Shown one piece after another: positions 14,110 through 22,282 of a stretch of DNA of 24,410 nt. The notes below the pieces were generated by a model. It did not search any database, was not told the origin of the DNA, and saw only the letters and a program-made list of their open reading frames with translations. Source of the stretch: Christensenella sp. UBA6880 (lineage in GTDB: Bacteria; Bacillota; Clostridia; Christensenellales; CAG-917); assembly GCA_002449145.1 (NCBI GenBank), contig DKCG01000033.1, positions 1-24,410 on the forward strand, given 5' to 3'. The translations under genes and the position numbers were made by a program. Every line of letters begins with the position of its first letter. The first letter of the stretch is position 1.

Positions 14110-15585
14110 ATGAATTTACGTTTGCTTGCATTCGTTCTCGGCGAAATCGCCGTAATAATAGGCGCGTTGATGTCCATTCCTCTCTTTATGGCGATAGGAT
14201 ACGGTGAAGACACGACCATTTTGGGCTTCGGCATCGCAATCGGCGTATGCCTGTTGCTCGGCGTAGTCGGTATTCTCGTAAGACCGCCCAAGGACAAACG
14301 CGATATGCGCTCGACGAGCGGCTTTGCTATGTGCGCTCTGTTTTGGATTTTCATCGCGCTCGTGAGTGCGATTCCTTTCCGCGTATCCGGATATATCCCC
14401 AACTACATCGACGCACTTTTCGAAACCATTTCGGGCTACACAACGACGGGTTCGAGCATATTGCCAAACGTCGAATTACTGCCGAAATCCTTGCTTTTCT
14501 GGCGTTCGCTCACGCAGTTCGTCGGCGGTATGGGCGTGCTCGTTTTCGTGATAGTTTTCATTCCCAAAAACGACAAGATGTCAACCGCTCTGGCAAAAGC
14601 GGAAATACCCGGACCGCAATTCGGCAAAATCGTGAGCAAATTGCGCTTTACGTCCCTCATTCTGTATGCGATTTACATTGTGATGACCTTCATATTGGTC
14701 GGCATACTCTGCGCGCTCAAAATGCCCGTTTTCGACAGTTTCTGCCACGCTTTCTCGACTGCATCGACAGGCGGATTCGGCATAAAAGCGGCAAGCGTTG
14801 CCGCATACAATTCGGTCGGAATCGAAGTGACTCTCACAATCTTTATGCTTCTGTTTTCCGTCAACTTCACCGTCTATTACCTCATTTTGATAGGACAATT
14901 CATCAAAGCGATAAGAAATGAGGAACTTATTTGGTTCTTGGCGATATTTGCGGCGGCAGTTGGGTTGATAGTCGCAAATCTTATGGCATCGAAGACCTAC
15001 GCAAACTTCGGCACTGCCCTCAAAGACGCCGCCTTCAACGTGTCGTCGCTTATGAGCACGTCCGGATTCGGCACGGCAGATTATACGAAGTGGCCGGTGT
15101 TCTCTCGCATAGTGTTGTTTGCGGTTATGTGTATAGGCGGTTGTGCAGGATCTACGGCAGGCGGCTTGAAAGTTTCGCGTATCGTTATGCTCAGCAAATC
15201 GTCGATTATCAACGTCAAAAAGACCCTCTCGCCACGCTCTGTTTACACGGCAAAAATGGACGGTAACCCCATTGACGAAGCAACAAGGCGCAACGTCAAG
15301 AGTTTCTTCATCATCTACATGTTCATTATGTTTGTGTCTGTGCTTCTCATATCCGTCGGCAACAACGATTTCGGCACATACAGCGCGTTTGAAACCAACT
15401 TTTCAGCCGTCGTTGCGTGTTTCAACAACGTAGGACCGGGAAGCGGTGCGGTAGGTCCGACGGGCAATTACGCAAGTTACACGATTTTTGCGAAACTGGT
15501 GCTTTGCTTCGATATGTTGCTCGGAAGACTGGAAATTTTGCCTATTCTACTTCTCTTTAACTTCAAATCTTGGAAAAAAGCGTAA
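14110..15585 (+). CDS. trkH: Trk potassium uptake channel subunit TrkH
   Basis: This 491-residue inner-membrane potassium channel of the Trk/Ktr/HKT superfamily has four pseudo-repeats with recognisable filter segments: SGYTTTGSS, STGGFGIKA, STSGFGTADY and FNNVGPGSG. It also carries FVGGMGVLVF and GGCAGSTAGGLKVSR, typical pore helices and linkers. GAGG lies 4 nt before the ATG. It begins 5 nt after trkA, so both are made from one mRNA and assemble together. Its stop codon lies in the arm of a hairpin repeat at 15582. Confidence 0.95.
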   Translation: MNLRLLAFVLGEIAVIIGALMSIPLFMAIGYGEDTTILGFGIAIGVCLLLGVVGILVRPPKDKRDMRSTSGFAMCALFWIFIALVSAIPFRVSGYIPNYIDALFETISGYTTTGSSILPNVELLPKSLLFWRSLTQFVGGMGVLVFVIVFIPKNDKMSTALAKAEIPGPQFGKIVSKLRFTSLILYAIYIVMTFILVGILCALKMPVFDSFCHAFSTASTGGFGIKAASVAAYNSVGIEVTLTIFMLLFSVNFTVYYLILIGQFIKAIRNEELIWFLAIFAAAVGLIVANLMASKTYANFGTALKDAAFNVSSLMSTSGFGTADYTKWPVFSRIVLFAVMCIGGCAGSTAGGLKVSRIVMLSKSSIINVKKTLSPRSVYTAKMDGNPIDEATRRNVKSFFIIYMFIMFVSVLLISVGNNDFGTYSAFETNFSAVVACFNNVGPGSGAVGPTGNYASYTIFAKLVLCFDMLLGRLEILPILLLFNFKSWKKA

Positions 15586-15689
15586 AACAGCGAATAACTG
15601 CGGCAGAGCCTCGCGCGCAAACAGTCACGTACGACAAAGTACGCTTCTGTCTGCTTGCGAGGCTCTTTCTTGTTCTTCATCTGTTTTAC
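15582..15689 (+). repeat. Hairpin repeat copy after trkH; contains its terminator
   Basis: The outer arms GTAAAACAG (15582-15590) and CTGTTTTAC (15681-15689) pair perfectly, and the left arm contains the trkH stop codon. The conserved boundaries CGAATAACTG (15591-15600) and GTTCTTCATC (15672-15681) follow. The inner stem AGAGCCTCGC/GCGAGGCTCT (15605-15614, 15657-15666) followed by TTTCTT is a strong intrinsic terminator. A further helix (15617-15624 with 15647-15654) and the apex CGTAC/GTACG complete the element. The apex TCACGTACG...AGTACGCT is shared with the copy after upp. Confidence 0.87.
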
Positions 15690-15890
15690 ACTTTCTTCAA
15701 CAAAAACGAGGTGTTGAGTAGCAAGTTGTAAAATAGGATTGCTATCAGAGGGGCGTTTCCTTGTTCTTCATCTGTTTTATGCCTTTTTCAACAGAAACGA
15801 GGTGTTGAGTGATAAATTGTAAAATTAGGGTTGCCATTCAAGCGATTTTTCCTCGTTCTTCATCTGTTTTACACCTTTTTCAACAAAAAA
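15672..15890 (+). repeat. Tandem 91-92 bp repeats built from hairpin-repeat right ends
   Basis: GTTCTTCATCTGTTTTA begins at 15672, 15763 and 15855, giving periods of 91 and 92 bp. Units one and two share CAACARAAACGAGGTGTTGAGT, an internal TTCAACA/TGTTGAG hairpin and a TTGTAAAATTAGGGTTGCCAT-like block. That block also occurs on the opposite strand in the repeats at 5982-6248. Unit three is truncated after about 35 bp. Bases 15891-15950 are AT-rich without a gene. Confidence 0.85.
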
Positions 15891-15938
15891 AACGATTGCA
15901 TATTGATTAAAATCTCGCTTTATCCATTTCCTTCTTGT

Positions 15939-15967
15939 TTTATTCTACATTTTGTGTTAAATTAATT
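15939..15967 (+). promoter_or_regulatory. Candidate promoter of the sulfatase gene
   Basis: TTGTTT, a 17-nt spacer and TAAATT lie about 30 nt before the start at 15995. The -10 matches only four of six positions, and the area is very AT-rich, so other placements are possible. Confidence 0.4.
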
Positions 15968-15994
15968 GTATATCACAATTAATAGGTGGCTGTT

Positions 15995-18172
15995 ATGAAC
16001 GAATTTGACGAAAACAACGTCCAAGTTCAAAACGACGAGGCGCAGACTGCCGATAATGTCGAAAGCGTAGACGGCAAAAAGTTTGTGCATATCGACAAGT
16101 CCAAACGCATTTTCGACATCGTGTATCTTGCGCTTTGCTCGGCGTTTATGCTGGTTATGTGGTGCACGGGTTACAACTTCCTGCCCCTCGTCGCCGACAT
16201 ACTCGCAATCGTCGCGGGCGTATTCATTTTTGCGCGTATGCTCGCAAAAAGCAACGTCGGACTCTATATGTGGATTTCCTATATGGTTTGCATTTGCGGA
16301 CTGTTCGTGTTCTTCCTCATATGGGGTGCGGAAAGTTTTGGAAAGAACCTTTGGTACAACTTCGTAATCGTTCTTTTCCCCGTGCTTCTTGCAACCCTCG
16401 TGTATCTTGCCGACAAGTTTATCGCCAAAAAAGCGGCGTTGAAAGTGACTTGCGCGGTATGCGCGTTCCTTATGGTCGGCACGGCAATCGTGTACGTTTT
16501 CTTTATGAACTTGCGCTGCCGCCCCACCGTCGAGAGTTTACAAGCGGGTCACGACGACTATCTTGCGAGCGTAAAGAACAAGTACAACACGAAAAACGAC
16601 AGCCCGAACGTCCTCGTCATTCTTATGGACGATATGGCGTACAGCGACATCTCTGCGTACAGTTATCTTGCCTCGAAAGTTAACGGCGAAGGCGGAACGG
16701 TGACCGATTCCGTAAACGCCACGATAAACACCCCAAACATCGACTCGATTGCCGACGGCGGAATTATGATGGACAACTTCTATTCGGCGTCCCCCGTATG
16801 CTCGCCCTCGCGCTTTTCGATACTCACGGGCAGATATTCCTCGCGCGGATATTTGGACAACGTGGTGTTCCCAAGCGACATTCAATCCAATCCGTGGTCG
16901 CCAACGCACTTTCTCAATCCCTATCAGTTCCTCAACAACGTCGACGGAATTTTGGGCGACGAAATCACGTTTGCGGAAGTGTTGCAAGCGGCAGGCTACA
17001 ACACGGGTTGCATAGGTAAGTGGAATCTCGGCGACTACGGCGAGTACCTTCCCACAAGCCAAGGCTTCGACTACTTCTACGGCAGTTATTACGTCAACGA
17101 TATGACCCCGTACAACTGGGTCGAGGACTACGTGGACGAGAGCGGCAACTTCCATTCAAAGGAAGTGCGCACGCACAAGGAAAACCTCGACCAATCCGAA
17201 TCGACGAGATTGCTCACCGCGCAAATGCTCAACTTCATATCCTCGTCGGTTGAAAACGACGAGAAATTCCTCGCCTACTACACCACGCCGTGGCCGCACT
17301 ATCCTATCTACTCGGACAACAGCGGAAGCGGCAAAGGCAACACGAGCGACGACACCTACGTTCAATGTATAGAGGAATTCGACAAGTATCTGGGCGACAT
17401 TCTCAACTACCTCAAAAACACGCCCGACCCGAGCGGAAATGGCTCGCTTTATGGCAATACCCTCGTCGTATTCACGTCGGACAACGGCCCCGGTAGAGAG
17501 GGCGTTACGGGCGATATGAGAGGCAGAAAAAACACCACCTTCGAGGGCGGTATGAAAGTGCCGATGCTTGTCAGTTACCCCAACGGCGGCGTAGGCAGCG
17601 GCGATGCAATCGCAACCGAAACGTACAACTACTATCAATGGGAAAACAATTCCGAGCCCACCTCGCAAGAAAACGTTGCAAGCAAGGTTAAATCGAGCGT
17701 GGCAACGAGCGCAACGACGAAGCATATCGACGCAAGCAGTATGAACTTCGACTTGTTCAACACCATTTTGAGTTACTGCGGCATCACAAACGAGGACGGA
17801 AGCGTGTATCTTCCCTCTGACAGAATCATCGACGGCGTTGACCTTACCTCGCTTTGGAACTGCACCGTCCCCACGTCCACGCGCGTACACAAAAAACTTT
17901 TCTATCTGAAAAAAGGCAAATGTCAAGCCGTGCAAATGGCGGTGGAACTTGACGGAACGACCTACGACTTCAAGTACTACGACAGCGTGCGAACCGAAAA
18001 CTCGGCGTTCATCGACCAAGTGTACAAGAACTATCTGTTCAATCTCGACACCGACCCCGCCGAAGGATACAGCGTATCGAAGACCTATCCCGAAATCGCC
18101 TCAACGTTGCTTTCGGAACTCAAAGCCTTCCGCAAAGAAATGAAAACCAACAGACGAGGAATAATCAAATAA
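15995..18172 (+). CDS. Membrane-anchored sulfatase (S1 / alkaline phosphatase superfamily)
   Basis: This 725-residue protein probably removes sulfate esters from an external substrate. An acidic, Asn/Gln-rich cytosolic N-terminus (residues 1-35) is followed by about five membrane helices (about 40-172) and then the catalytic domain facing outside. The domain starts SPNVLVILMDDMAYSD with the metal-binding aspartates. The Cys-type formylglycine motif CSPSR lies at residues 269-273, and FTSDNGPG and NTTFEGGMKVPM are conserved. The motif usually read GKWHLG is GKWNLG here (Asn 344). The ATG at 15995 has AGGTGG upstream; a GTG three codons earlier overlaps that site. No formylglycine-generating enzyme is nearby. 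The sulfated substrate is unknown. Confidence 0.9.
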   Translation: MNEFDENNVQVQNDEAQTADNVESVDGKKFVHIDKSKRIFDIVYLALCSAFMLVMWCTGYNFLPLVADILAIVAGVFIFARMLAKSNVGLYMWISYMVCICGLFVFFLIWGAESFGKNLWYNFVIVLFPVLLATLVYLADKFIAKKAALKVTCAVCAFLMVGTAIVYVFFMNLRCRPTVESLQAGHDDYLASVKNKYNTKNDSPNVLVILMDDMAYSDISAYSYLASKVNGEGGTVTDSVNATINTPNIDSIADGGIMMDNFYSASPVCSPSRFSILTGRYSSRGYLDNVVFPSDIQSNPWSPTHFLNPYQFLNNVDGILGDEITFAEVLQAAGYNTGCIGKWNLGDYGEYLPTSQGFDYFYGSYYVNDMTPYNWVEDYVDESGNFHSKEVRTHKENLDQSESTRLLTAQMLNFISSSVENDEKFLAYYTTPWPHYPIYSDNSGSGKGNTSDDTYVQCIEEFDKYLGDILNYLKNTPDPSGNGSLYGNTLVVFTSDNGPGREGVTGDMRGRKNTTFEGGMKVPMLVSYPNGGVGSGDAIATETYNYYQWENNSEPTSQENVASKVKSSVATSATTKHIDASSMNFDLFNTILSYCGITNEDGSVYLPSDRIIDGVDLTSLWNCTVPTSTRVHKKLFYLKKGKCQAVQMAVELDGTTYDFKYYDSVRTENSAFIDQVYKNYLFNLDTDPAEGYSVSKTYPEIASTLLSELKAFRKEMKTNRRGIIK

Positions 18173-18185
18173 CGAAATTATTTCT

Positions 18186-18229
18186 AAAAAATAATGGCGA
18201 TTTGAATCTTCAAATCGCCATTATTTTTT
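18186..18229. terminator. Bidirectional terminator between the sulfatase and oxidoreductase genes
   Basis: A perfect inverted repeat of 21 bp arms (18186-18206, 18209-18229) has AAAAAA at one end and TTTTTT at the other, around a GC-containing core (ATGGCGATTTGAA). It sits between convergent genes and can end transcription from both sides. Confidence 0.93.
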
Positions 18230-18273
18230 CATTGAATTTTGTGTCGTTGATTTATGTGCGTCATATTTTTTTC

Positions 18274-19581
18274 TTACTTATGATACACGAGTTTCTCGAT
18301 TTTGCTTTCCCACTTCGAGATTTTTGCTTCGTCGTAGGTTTGCGGGATTCGCTTTGCGATTTTTGCCGCTTTCTTCGAGCGCATAAGCATATTGTTCATT
18401 GCAAGAAGAAGCGGAAGTCTCGTCCACCCTCTAGCAACTTTGACGACGAGGTCTTTGGGCGAAAGCACGATGAGTTTGCCCGTTGCGCCGGCCGCCATAT
18501 TGCTGTCGTCGACAACGCCTTTTTCAAACAGCCAATCGAGATCGGCGGGTTTTGCGCCCAAAAGCCAGCGTTTGAGAATGTCGATGCCGATGTGGTCCGC
18601 GCCGCGAAGTTTATAGTACTCGACTTCGTATTTCCACAAATCCTCTTTCTTGACCGAGTTGGATTTTATGATTACGTCTGCGAGTATGCAAGCCGCTTTC
18701 ATAGAATTTTCAATGCCGCTTCCTATCATAGGAATGGTCATAAACGCCGCATCGCCGATTGCGGCATAGCCGTCGGCAACCATTCTCGTGAGCGGATACC
18801 TTATAGGAATAATGCAAGTGCGACCGCCGCGCACGACTTCGTCGCTTATTATGGGATTTGACGCTTTGAGAGCCTTGTACGCTCTGTCAAACGTTTCCTT
18901 TGACAACTCGCCCGCTCTGCCGATAAGCACGTTTACAGTGCCCGCAGGGTCGATTATGCTCCAACTTATGCCTTCTTCACCGAGATGTTTGAGATACGCT
19001 TTGTTGGTGTTTTCTGGGTCTTTTACGCCGTCCGCTTTCTTGTGGAACGCGCGATACGCAACGAAAATCTCGTTCTTTTGCGGATTTGCCGTGACGTGCG
19101 CGGCTTTGGGAAGTTGACCTCTGAACGGCGACATTGCGCCCGAATTGTCAACGACGAGGTCGGCGTACACCTTTTCGCCGCCAACCGCAACGCCCTTAAC
19201 CTTGCCGTCCTCTACAATGAGGCTTTCAACGGGTGAAGAAAAGTGGAAGTCCACGACGTCCTTTGCTCTGTCAACGTATTGCTGGGCGAGGATTCGTCTT
19301 TCCGTCGACCAGTCTAGTTCCTTTTCGGGAATGTGCAGACTCACCTCTATGCGCTCTGCCGGCGGAACGAACGTCCAGTTGCGCTTGGGAAAATAAGTCC
19401 CCTCTTTCGGCAACGGAAGATTAAACATATCGAATGCGTCGCGGTTTACGTCGTCGTGCCAGTCGTACGACAAGTTGTCGTATGAATCCTTTTCATATAC
19501 GCTCACGTCGAAGCCTGCTCTTGCAAGCCTTTCGCTTGCCACGAGCGACGCCATACCTGCGCCGATAAATACAATTTTCAT
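18274..19581 (-). CDS. FAD-dependent oxidoreductase, geranylgeranyl reductase-like
   Basis: This 435-residue flavoprotein has an N-terminal Rossmann loop (IVFIGAGMASLVASERLARAG) ending in an acidic VYEKD. The second FAD signature is GYAAIGDAAFMTIPMIGSGIENSMKAA. This architecture belongs to the geranylgeranyl reductase / PHBH-like flavoprotein superfamily, which reduces isoprenoid double bonds or hydroxylates aromatics; which of these applies cannot be told. There is no signal peptide or transmembrane helix, though a C-terminal hydrophobic/basic segment may contact membrane. AGAGGGG precedes the ATG. It lies 47 nt after a MarR gene on the same strand, so MarR probably regulates it. Confidence 0.8.
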   Translation of the reverse strand: MKIVFIGAGMASLVASERLARAGFDVSVYEKDSYDNLSYDWHDDVNRDAFDMFNLPLPKEGTYFPKRNWTFVPPAERIEVSLHIPEKELDWSTERRILAQQYVDRAKDVVDFHFSSPVESLIVEDGKVKGVAVGGEKVYADLVVDNSGAMSPFRGQLPKAAHVTANPQKNEIFVAYRAFHKKADGVKDPENTNKAYLKHLGEEGISWSIIDPAGTVNVLIGRAGELSKETFDRAYKALKASNPIISDEVVRGGRTCIIPIRYPLTRMVADGYAAIGDAAFMTIPMIGSGIENSMKAACILADVIIKSNSVKKEDLWKYEVEYYKLRGADHIGIDILKRWLLGAKPADLDWLFEKGVVDDSNMAAGATGKLIVLSPKDLVVKVARGWTRLPLLLAMNNMLMRSKKAAKIAKRIPQTYDEAKISKWESKIEKLVYHK

Positions 19582-19628
19582 AATTTCCCCTCTTTATATG
19601 TTTATCGTGATTTACTCAAAAAAAAGCG

Positions 19629-20060
19629 TCAAAGATTAGTTTCGTCGAGATTGTTGAGTATAAGTTGCAAAAGCGCTTGCAACACTTGCTTTTCGTTGTC
19701 CTCGAAGTGTTTGAACGCCACTTGATAGAACTTGTGATTCGCTTCCGCAATGAGCTCGGCAACCTTTTCGCCCTCGGACGTGAGCGAGAGTTTCTGCTCG
19801 CGCTTGTCCACTTCCGAAATGGACGCACAAATAAGCCCCTTGTCGCGCAGTTCTTTCACGCTACGCGAAACGAGAGCCTTCGATACACAGGCGTTTTGTG
19901 CAATATCGCTCGCCATACCCACCACCCCGATACTCGAAAGCACCACGATTTCGTTTGGCGTAAGGTCGTAGTCTTTCAATTCTCTGAGTTGATAATCGGT
20001 GTATTCTCTGAGCAATTTTCTGAACGCCGCAAAAAAATAAGCCGTATTTTTCAAATCCAT
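19629..20060 (-). CDS. MarR-family transcriptional regulator
   Basis: This 143-residue protein has the MarR layout: an N-terminal dimer helix, a winged helix-turn-helix (YDLTPNEIVVLSSIG, then MASDIAQNACVSKALVSRSVKELRDKGLI), the wing ISEVDKREQKLSLTSEGE, and C-terminal dimerisation helices. It probably senses a small ligand and represses itself and the downstream FAD oxidoreductase. There is no ribosome binding site before the ATG. A near-perfect promoter places the transcription start on the A of the ATG, so the mRNA appears to be leaderless. Confidence 0.92.
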   Translation of the reverse strand: MDLKNTAYFFAAFRKLLREYTDYQLRELKDYDLTPNEIVVLSSIGVVGMASDIAQNACVSKALVSRSVKELRDKGLICASISEVDKREQKLSLTSEGEKVAELIAEANHKFYQVAFKHFEDNEKQVLQALLQLILNNLDETNL

Positions 20061-20066
20061 ATCGAT

Positions 20067-20095
20067 ATTATAACATCAATTTCGCCGCATTTCAA
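20067..20095 (-). promoter_or_regulatory. Promoter of the MarR gene giving a leaderless transcript
   Basis: TTGAAA (20095-20090), a 17-nt spacer and TATAAT (20072-20067) are followed by only 6 nt before the ATG at 20060. Usual spacing would start transcription at the A of the ATG. A palindrome AGTTAACT (20108-20115) just upstream of the -35 box, within TTTAGTTAACTTTTTAG on the minus strand, is a possible operator. Confidence 0.72.
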
Positions 20096-20147
20096 CAAAA
20101 ACTAAAAAGTTAACTAAATCAACGATTTTTGCGATTGCTTGTCTACA

Positions 20148-20192
20148 CGGCGTGTTTTGCGATTCATAACTTTTTGCCATTCGCAACACGCT
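20148..20192. other. Imperfect inverted repeat in the MarR upstream region
   Basis: GCGTGTT-TT-GCGA and TCGC-AACACGC arms flank an 18-nt loop. There is no T-run, so it is not a convincing terminator. The rest of 20096-20296 is AT-rich and shows no gene. Confidence 0.35.
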
Positions 20193-20296
20193 ACTTCTTA
20201 ATTTATGATTTTTCAATTTGTTTATGTTTTTTCAATTTTTTTTCTCGTTTGTAACGTTATTTCTTTGTGATATGTTCGTTTTCCGTTTCCGTATAT

Positions 20297-20325
20297 GAAA
20301 AGCCGCACGCGTTTTGCGTGCGGCT
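20297..20325 (-). terminator. Intrinsic terminator after the GPH symporter gene
   Basis: On the minus strand AGCCGCACGC-AAAAC-GCGTGCGGCT is a 10-bp GC-rich stem followed by TTTTC. It lies about 25 nt after the symporter stop codon. Confidence 0.88.
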
Positions 20326-20350
20326 CTTTCGTCGATTGACGACTCATTTT

Positions 20351-22030
20351 TTATTCGTTGTCTTTTTTGTCGGGACAATCTTCTTGCTTGTCGCATTCCG
20401 CGCAGTTGTCGTCGCAAGTTTTTTCTTGCTCGATTGCAACCGCTTGATTGTCTTCGTTGGGGAAAACCATTTGAGGTGCGCCTTCGTTTTGACCGTCTTG
20501 CGTCGCTTCGTCAGCGATTTCTTGGACGAGCTCGCTGTTTTCGTCGTGAGCGTGCTTTCTTGCTTCGATTTCAGCCTTTGCCGCTTGCTGTTCCTTCTCG
20601 TTGAACTTGTAGAAGAAAAGCGGAATAACCGTCAAGAAGAAACTGATTGCCGCAATACCGACGAGCATAAACCACATTGTGTCTTTGCCTTCGGGGGTGA
20701 CGGAACTTGCGTCGTTTGCCGCAACGCCTGCCATATAGTAAGCCAAAACGCCAACGAATGCGCCGACTGCCATACCGATTTTGTTGATGAGCGTTTGCAT
20801 TGCAAAGCAGATACCTTCCGCTCTTTCGCCGGTTTTGAGTTCGAGATACTCAACCGTGTCGCCGATCATTGCGTAAGTGATGATGTTGCCGAAGCCCGAA
20901 GGAATACCTGCGATAACGAGTGCGATGAGCAACACAACCGTCGTTGCCGTGCTTGTGTATGCGCCGCGGTCGCAAGCGATACCGACGATAAACGCGATGA
21001 GCATTGCAACGCCGCCGACGATATGCGACCAAATATAAGTGTTCTTTTTGCCGAATTTCTTTGTGCACCAAGGAACGAGCAAGGAAGCGATAAGTCCGCC
21101 CGGAACGATTGCCATAGTGAACAAGGAATACATAGATTCTTTATCCATTATGTATTTTGCAAAATACAAACCGCCCGTGTAGGTGAAAAGCATTCTTGCC
21201 GCGCCGCCGATACCCGAAAGCACGATGAGCATCAAAGGCTTGTTCTTGAACAAAAGTTTGAGGTTGTGTCCGAGCGACGGGGGATTTTCTTCGGTTACGT
21301 TTCTTTCCTTCGTGTTCTTGAAACCGAGATAGAAAAGCGGAAGCGCGATAACGCAGCAGATTATTGCGATGACAAAGTAGATCCATTTGAGCATATCGCC
21401 CTTTGCGGCAGGATCGAGACCTTTGGTCATATTGTCGGTGATGATCGGGGTGATAACGGTGACGATACCTGCGCCCGCCGTGCAGAACAAACGCGCGATG
21501 GTGAGCAAGTTGCCTCTGCGATAAGTGTCGTTGCTCATTGCGGTGGAAAGTCCCCAGTACGGAACGTCCGCAACCGTGTAAACCATACCCCAAATGACGT
21601 ACATTACGGAAATCGCCGCAAAACCGCCGTCGTTTTTCGGATACCACGGCAAGAAGCATATCGTCGTCATAAGTGCGATAGGCAAAGCCATCCACTTCAT
21701 ATACGGACGACATTTGCCCCACTTTGTACGCGTTCTGTCAACGATAGAGCCCATAATCGGGTCGTTGAGTGCGTCGAAGATACGTGCGCCGAGCATAAGA
21801 AATGCAACTGCCAACGCGTTGAAACCGATTGCGTCCGTCATAAAGACGGTCAGATAAGAACCGATAATCGTGCAAATAAGGTTTTGACCGAAACCGCAAA
21901 GAGAATAACTGAAGCCTTCTTTGGGTTGCATTTCGCCGTCGCCGGGCGTTGAGCCGAACAACTTGTGTGCGAAAGCGTTGAGTTTAACCTTTGCGCCGAC
22001 TTTTTCTGTCGTTTGAGAAGAATCACTCAT
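20351..22030 (-). CDS. GPH-family (MelB-like) sugar:cation symporter with Cys-rich C-terminal tail
   Basis: This 559-residue membrane transporter of the major facilitator superfamily carries the glycoside-pentoside-hexuronide signature FDALNDPIMGSIVDRTRTKWGKCRPY, so it likely imports a glycoside, pentoside or hexuronide with a cation. About twelve helices end near residue 480. The family is normally about 450-480 residues; here a tail of about 75 residues follows. The tail is acidic and ends with clustered cysteines (CDDNCAECDKQEDC). The start at 22030 has GGTGA upstream; an earlier ATG at 22048 lacks a site. No glycosidase is adjacent, so the sugar cannot be named. Confidence 0.9.
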   Translation of the reverse strand: MSDSSQTTEKVGAKVKLNAFAHKLFGSTPGDGEMQPKEGFSYSLCGFGQNLICTIIGSYLTVFMTDAIGFNALAVAFLMLGARIFDALNDPIMGSIVDRTRTKWGKCRPYMKWMALPIALMTTICFLPWYPKNDGGFAAISVMYVIWGMVYTVADVPYWGLSTAMSNDTYRRGNLLTIARLFCTAGAGIVTVITPIITDNMTKGLDPAAKGDMLKWIYFVIAIICCVIALPLFYLGFKNTKERNVTEENPPSLGHNLKLLFKNKPLMLIVLSGIGGAARMLFTYTGGLYFAKYIMDKESMYSLFTMAIVPGGLIASLLVPWCTKKFGKKNTYIWSHIVGGVAMLIAFIVGIACDRGAYTSTATTVVLLIALVIAGIPSGFGNIITYAMIGDTVEYLELKTGERAEGICFAMQTLINKIGMAVGAFVGVLAYYMAGVAANDASSVTPEGKDTMWFMLVGIAAISFFLTVIPLFFYKFNEKEQQAAKAEIEARKHAHDENSELVQEIADEATQDGQNEGAPQMVFPNEDNQAVAIEQEKTCDDNCAECDKQEDCPDKKDNE

Positions 22031-22068
22031 AATTTCACCACATAGCATATATTTTGTTTATAAAAAAC

Positions 22069-22111
22069 AATACTACTGTATTATTATAACAGCAATCGTT
22101 CAAACAATCAA
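22069..22111 (-). promoter_or_regulatory. Promoter and candidate operator of the GPH symporter
   Basis: TTGATT (22111-22106), a 17-nt spacer and TATAAT (22088-22083) form the promoter. An inverted repeat AATAC-AGTA-GTATT (22082-22069) lies directly after the -10 box, over the expected transcription start, where a repressor could act. Confidence 0.62.
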
Positions 22112-22208
22112 TATAAAAAATCGCATTGTCACATTTTAATAAAAAACACTATCGACCGCTTGCTATTCACATCGTTTAAAAAACATTTCGTCGGCGTTTT
22201 TTTGCAAG

Positions 22209-22239
22209 AAAAAGCAACCGTCAAAATTCGGTTGCTTTT
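22209..22239. terminator. Terminator after the M20 peptidase gene
   Basis: AAAAGCAACCG-TCAAAATT-CGGTTGCTTTT forms an 11-bp stem, with a T-run on the minus strand beyond it. It lies about 45 nt after the peptidase stop codon and separates that gene from the symporter promoter. Confidence 0.85.
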
Positions 22240-22282
22240 GCAATTTGCACGTTTAGATATGCGAAACGATACGTTAAACTCG

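Noticed and set aside
15672..15890. CRISPR array
   Set aside because: The period is 91-92 bp, the similarity covers most of each unit, there are no unique spacers and there are no cas genes.
20267..21952. 561-codon plus-strand open frame opposite the symporter
   Set aside because: It is antisense to a clear GPH transporter with its own promoter and terminator, and has no domain or ribosome site.
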